Below, in pieces: positions 61,446 through 64,000 of a stretch of 64,000 nt of DNA. The DNA is from Halorussus amylolyticus (lineage in GTDB: Archaea > Halobacteriota > Halobacteria > Halobacteriales > Haladaptataceae). The position numbers and the translations under genes are program-made. The DNA lies in assembly GCF_004143485.2 (NCBI RefSeq), contig NZ_ML974133.1:124001-188000 (forward strand), given 5' to 3'. Under the pieces are notes generated by a model, which saw only the letters and a list, made by a program, of their open reading frames with translations, did no database searches and was not told the DNA's origin. Within the stretch, counting starts at the first letter, position 1. The number at the start of each line of letters is the position of its first letter.

Positions 61446-62354
61446 TCAGAACTCCGAAACCACGTCTGCCATACAGCCGTCGCCGGGTTCGTGGTACGAG
61501 AAGTGGTCGGGCACGTAATCGACGTTGTGGTCGGTGTAGTTCACGGGCGGCGTGCCCTCACACCCCTCCTCGCCGACCGCCGAGTCGAACTCGGCGGTCG
61601 AGTACGCCCAGTCGAGCACGTCGTCGTCGGACTTCCAGAAGTTATCGACCGATTTGGCGACCGCCGCGACGCTCTCGCCGTACTCGCCGTCCACGGCCAC
61701 GGCGTCGTTGTCGGTGGCCGCGCCGAGCAGGGTCGCCGACTCGACGTAGTCAGTCTTCCCCAATTCGTAGAGCGCCTTGAGCGTCGCGGAGACCACGCGA
61801 CCGCCCATCGAGTGGCCGACGAGTCGGACGCGCGCGCCGGTCTCCTCGCGGTAGTCGGTGACGAAGTTCGCGAGCTTCTTGCCGTTTCGTTCGGCGATGT
61901 CGGTCGCGGGCCACCAGTCGTCGAGGCTCGTGTCCGAGTCGTAGCTGAAGCCGATAACGGGGGAGTCGTAGCCGTTGTCCCGGAGCGACTGCTTCACCGT
62001 GGCGAAGTGGTCGGGCGCGTCCGACTCCTCGACGAGCCACCCGTGAACCGAAATCACGACCTCGTCAGGCGCGCTCCCGTCGTAGCCCGGGATGTCGCCG
62101 ACCGTGTCGTAATCCTCCTCGGTGTGGCCGTCGGTGAGCTGGTCGCCGTCCCACCAGTGGATGTCGAAGTGGCCGCGGGTGGTGGCTCGCGGAAAGTCTG
62201 CCGGACCGGTGATGTCGCCGTCGTCACCGTCGAACGCGGCCGCCGATCCCGCGAACCCGGCGAGACCGACCGCGGCCGCACCGCCGCGAAGGACCGTGCG
62301 GCGGCCGATTCGGGTCGTCTCGGGTCCGTTCTCTCGATGGTCGTCTGAGTCCAT
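61446..62354 (-). CDS. Tat-exported alpha/beta hydrolase (lipase-like)
   Basis: 302 residues. Twin-arginine signal IGRRTVLRGGAAAVGLAGFAG with cleavage near AAAFDG. The nucleophile elbow is GHSMGGRV; the His region is VDYVPDHFSYHEP near the C-terminus. No lipobox Cys, so it is secreted freely. Substrate probably esters or lipids. Confidence 0.9.
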   Translation of the reverse strand: MDSDDHRENGPETTRIGRRTVLRGGAAAVGLAGFAGSAAAFDGDDGDITGPADFPRATTRGHFDIHWWDGDQLTDGHTEEDYDTVGDIPGYDGSAPDEVVISVHGWLVEESDAPDHFATVKQSLRDNGYDSPVIGFSYDSDTSLDDWWPATDIAERNGKKLANFVTDYREETGARVRLVGHSMGGRVVSATLKALYELGKTDYVESATLLGAATDNDAVAVDGEYGESVAAVAKSVDNFWKSDDDVLDWAYSTAEFDSAVGEEGCEGTPPVNYTDHNVDYVPDHFSYHEPGDGCMADVVSEF

Positions 62355-62467
62355 ACCGTCAGCACGAACTCACAGAAATTAAATTTTGCTAGAGAGTGGT
62401 TGATATTAATAGGCCGTCTGGATTTCATTCGGACGCTCGGCCGCCGACGTGACAACCCCGCACCGAG

Positions 62468-62477
62468 AATATTACTA
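62468..62477 (+). promoter_or_regulatory. TATA element of the 62502 gene
   Basis: AATATTACTA lies 25-34 bp before ATG 62502, the spacing expected for a leaderless archaeal transcript. It supports the start at 62502 over the later ATG 62529. Confidence 0.55.
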
Positions 62478-62501
62478 TTGGGCATTCACAAACCTTTTTG
62501 T

Positions 62502-62930
62502 ATGAGTAAATGGAATGGTCGGGTAACGATGAGCGCCACCCGTTCCGCCGATGTCCGAACTGCCATCGACCGTTGTCGCGTCGAGGACGCCACGCCCGTC
62601 TCGCTCGACGCCGAATCTATCACTTCGACCGCGCCCGACCACCTCCGCGAACTCAAGCAGGAGCTCGTGGCCGACGACCTCGTGCCCGCTCGCGTGGTCG
62701 TAGACGCCTGCTTCGGCGAGGACTGCTCGTTCGCCACGCAGGACGAGGCCGACCGCGTCCGGGAGTACGTCCGCGCGGCCGCCTTCCTCGGCGCGAACAC
62801 GGTCACGGTCGAGTTCGGGAGCGTCGGCGACGAGTCGAAGGTCCGACCCGCGCTCGCGGCGGTCGCGGAACGCGCCCGCCGCGAGGGCGTCGCGCTCGAC
62901 GTGGCCGGTCCCATCACGCTCGACGCCTGA
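62502..62930 (+). CDS. Conserved haloarchaeal protein, half TIM-barrel-like
   Basis: 142 residues. Strands and helices (ARVVVDACFGEDCSFATQDE, GANTVTVEFGSVGDESKVRP, REGVALDVAGP) resemble two to three units of a xylose-isomerase/AP-endonuclease-type barrel, but only half of one. It may pair with another subunit or act alone. Not recognised as a named family. Confidence 0.65.
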   Translation: MSKWNGRVTMSATRSADVRTAIDRCRVEDATPVSLDAESITSTAPDHLRELKQELVADDLVPARVVVDACFGEDCSFATQDEADRVREYVRAAAFLGANTVTVEFGSVGDESKVRPALAAVAERARREGVALDVAGPITLDA

Positions 62931-63281
62931 GACTGCTTCTGCGATTTGCTCTCTTTCCTACGCTCGCCCACACAGCTACCGCGAATCGGACGGTGACGCA
63001 TTCCACCGAAACAGACGGTGACGCAATCAATGGGTGGGAATGAAAGGGGCCGCCCGGTCGCGTTCATCTTGGTCGCCTGACCGACCTCTATCCGCGCGGG
63101 TGGTGCGGAGAGCGCGGATATGTCGGTCAGAGACCGCGAGCGGGCGGGGGCTTTCTGGCCGTTCTCGGTTCTGGTAATTGCGGTTCGAAGCAAAATACCC
63201 GAAATCCGAATCGCCTCATTCGGACCACCACCGGCCGATAGAATCCGAACGTTCTCCTTTACAGAATCGCTATCCACCCAT
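62931..63281. other. 351-bp intergenic region with structured-RNA candidate
   Basis: Carries direct repeats of GACGGTGACGCA (around 62990 and 63014) and the long hairpin listed below. A TTG/GTG-started extension of the METTL5 gene is possible across part of it but would add non-homologous residues. Confidence 0.5.
63050..63147 (+). ncRNA. Candidate structured RNA (long hairpin)
   Basis: Outer arms 63050-63062 and 63135-63147 pair with one mismatch; inner arms 63077-63097 and 63112-63130 pair with a small internal loop; the apical loop is 63098-63111. Two stems in series with complementary changes of sequence content suggest a folded RNA. It may be a leader of the METTL5 gene or an independent small RNA. 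Confidence 0.4.
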
Positions 63282-63911
63282 ATGAGCAGGGCCGCCCTCG
63301 AACGCCGCCTCTCCCAAGTAGCGGGCTTCGAAGACCCCCGCGTCGAGTACGAGCAGTACCCGACGCCCGCCGACCTCGCGGCCCACCTCGTCCACCTCGC
63401 CGACGTGCAGGGCGACCTCGCCGGAAAGACGGTGGTCGATTTGGGGACCGGGACCGGGATGCTCGCGCTCGGGGCCGCGTGTCGCGGCCCCGAGCGCGTG
63501 CTCGGACTCGACCGCGACCGCGCGGCGCTCGCGCAGGCCCGCGAGAACGAGCGCCGCGTCCGGCCCGAAATCGAGGTCGAGTGGCTCGCCGGGGACGCGA
63601 CCCGCCACCCGTTCTGTCCCGGTGGCGTCACCGACGGCACGGTGCTGATGAATCCACCGTTCGGCGCACAGCGCGGCAACGAACACGCCGACCGCGCGTT
63701 CCTCGAAACCGCGGCGGAACTCGGCGGGGTGTCGTACTCGATTCACAACGCCGGAAGTCAAAGGTTCGTGGAGGCGTTCGCCGACGACGAGGGCGGCGAG
63801 GTGACTCACGCCTTCCGGGCGGAGTTGGCGCTGGCGCGGCAGTTCGACCACCAGACCAGCGAGCGCGAGGTCATCGACGCCGAGGCGTTCCGGGTGGTGT
63901 GGGACGGGTAG
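63282..63911 (+). CDS. METTL5-type RNA methyltransferase
   Basis: 209-residue class-I methyltransferase. SAM motif DLGTGTGMLALGAACRG, acidic loop VLGLDRDRAAL, and catalytic NPPFGAQRGNEHADR typical of N6-adenine enzymes. Human METTL5 methylates 18S rRNA; archaeal homologues are proposed to act on 16S rRNA. The start is MSRAALERRL. A 16-bp perfect palindrome (63464-63498) lies within motif-I DNA. Confidence 0.92.
   Translation: MSRAALERRLSQVAGFEDPRVEYEQYPTPADLAAHLVHLADVQGDLAGKTVVDLGTGTGMLALGAACRGPERVLGLDRDRAALAQARENERRVRPEIEVEWLAGDATRHPFCPGGVTDGTVLMNPPFGAQRGNEHADRAFLETAAELGGVSYSIHNAGSQRFVEAFADDEGGEVTHAFRAELALARQFDHQTSEREVIDAEAFRVVWDG
63464..63498. repeat. 16-bp perfect palindrome, loop TGT, in the METTL5 gene
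   Basis: Arms 63464-63479 and 63483-63498 are exact reverse complements. Unlike the palindromes in glpB and the GT-C gene, it encodes a conserved motif, so it was created without altering key residues. Confidence 0.9.
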
Positions 63912-63936
63912 GCCCCCACCGTCGCCCGAGGTCGCT

Positions 63937-64000
63937 CAGTTGTAGGTCTCCTTCGACGCGACTCGGACGCGGGTCCCGTCGAACGCCGCGAACACGCGAT
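63937..64000 (-). CDS. C-terminal end of a gene running off the window
   Basis: Minus-strand frame open from the edge, ending RVFAAFDGTRVRVASKETYN and TGA. Only 20 residues are visible, so no family can be named. It converges with the METTL5 gene. Confidence 0.45.

Noticed and set aside
62985-63030. CRISPR repeats from the GACGGTGACGCA pair
   Set aside because: Only two 12-bp copies with a 12-bp gap.
1-64000. tRNA or rRNA genes
   Set aside because: No T-loop-like GGTTCGAATCC-type sequence with an acceptor stem was recognised, and no rRNA similarity was noticed; a covariance-model scan would settle it.

Overview
The window is chromosomal DNA from a halophilic archaeon (class Halobacteria). 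The evidence is high G+C, strongly acidic proteins, Tat-type signal peptides, short or absent 5' leaders with TATA boxes, and haloarchaea-typical families (AglB, HalOD1, Bat-like HTH regulators, PccX, DUF5805, archaeal Dph2 and aSUI1). The genus cannot be fixed from the sequence; the gene content would fit something like Halorussus. Genes are densely packed and often overlap by 4 bp.

Layout. 1-5.4 kb: end of an N-glycosylation locus (flippase, oligosaccharyltransferase AglB, DUF368 lipid-carrier translocase candidate). 5.4-6.06 kb: gene-free inverted-repeat element. 6.06-13.4 kb: glycerol catabolism, glpCBA on the minus strand diverging from glpK and a membrane protein. 13.4-16.4 kb: Orc1/Cdc6-like ATPase, ArsR regulator, phosphoglycolate phosphatase, second copy of the repeat, CutA. 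16.4-18.1 kb: pyrBI preceded by a dispersed two-block element. 18.2-21.8 kb: sequon-rich pentapeptide-type secreted protein, TIM-barrel-like protein, HalOD1, NUDIX, and a frameshifted Bat-like regulator facing a cytochrome P450. 23.3-25.1 kb: pccX-pccB. 25.3-28.1 kb: two NSS transporters. 28.4-34.4 kb: a branched-chain amino-acid transport locus with a circularly permuted binding protein, an Lrp/AsnC regulator, a small wHTH protein and livGMH without livF. 34.4-39.9 kb: SDR, MDR oxidoreductase, P450, aSUI1, acyl-CoA synthetase. 39.9-49.1 kb: twin 60-residue membrane proteins, an RGP-like protein and a Fe(III) ABC transporter each behind a DtxR-type palindrome, a frameshifted GT-C glycosyltransferase, NUDIX, and a dolichol-P-sugar synthase-like GT2. 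49.4-51.4 kb: tyrosine recombinase plus DUF5805 partner and an A+T-rich tract. 51.4-64 kb: HisG-like protein, histidine kinase, coiled-coil protein, beta-propeller, YlbF-like, PRC-barrel protein, UlaG-like hydrolase, Dph2, GrpB, Tat-exported lipase-like protein, a half-barrel protein, a structured-RNA candidate and a METTL5-type methyltransferase.

How it works together. Glycerol is phosphorylated by GlpK and oxidised by membrane-associated GlpABC. Surface glycosylation is represented at both ends (AglB set, GT-C and GT2 enzymes), and part of it may be iron-responsive because the RGP-like gene and the iron transporter share an operator type. The most unusual object is the permuted LivJ-type protein at 28468-29763, whose C-terminal half is encoded before its N-terminal half behind one Tat signal. 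Two further genes are broken by small indels (a fourth TTCG unit; a short T run). Near-perfect G+C palindromes with 2-4 nt loops recur in intergenic and coding DNA.
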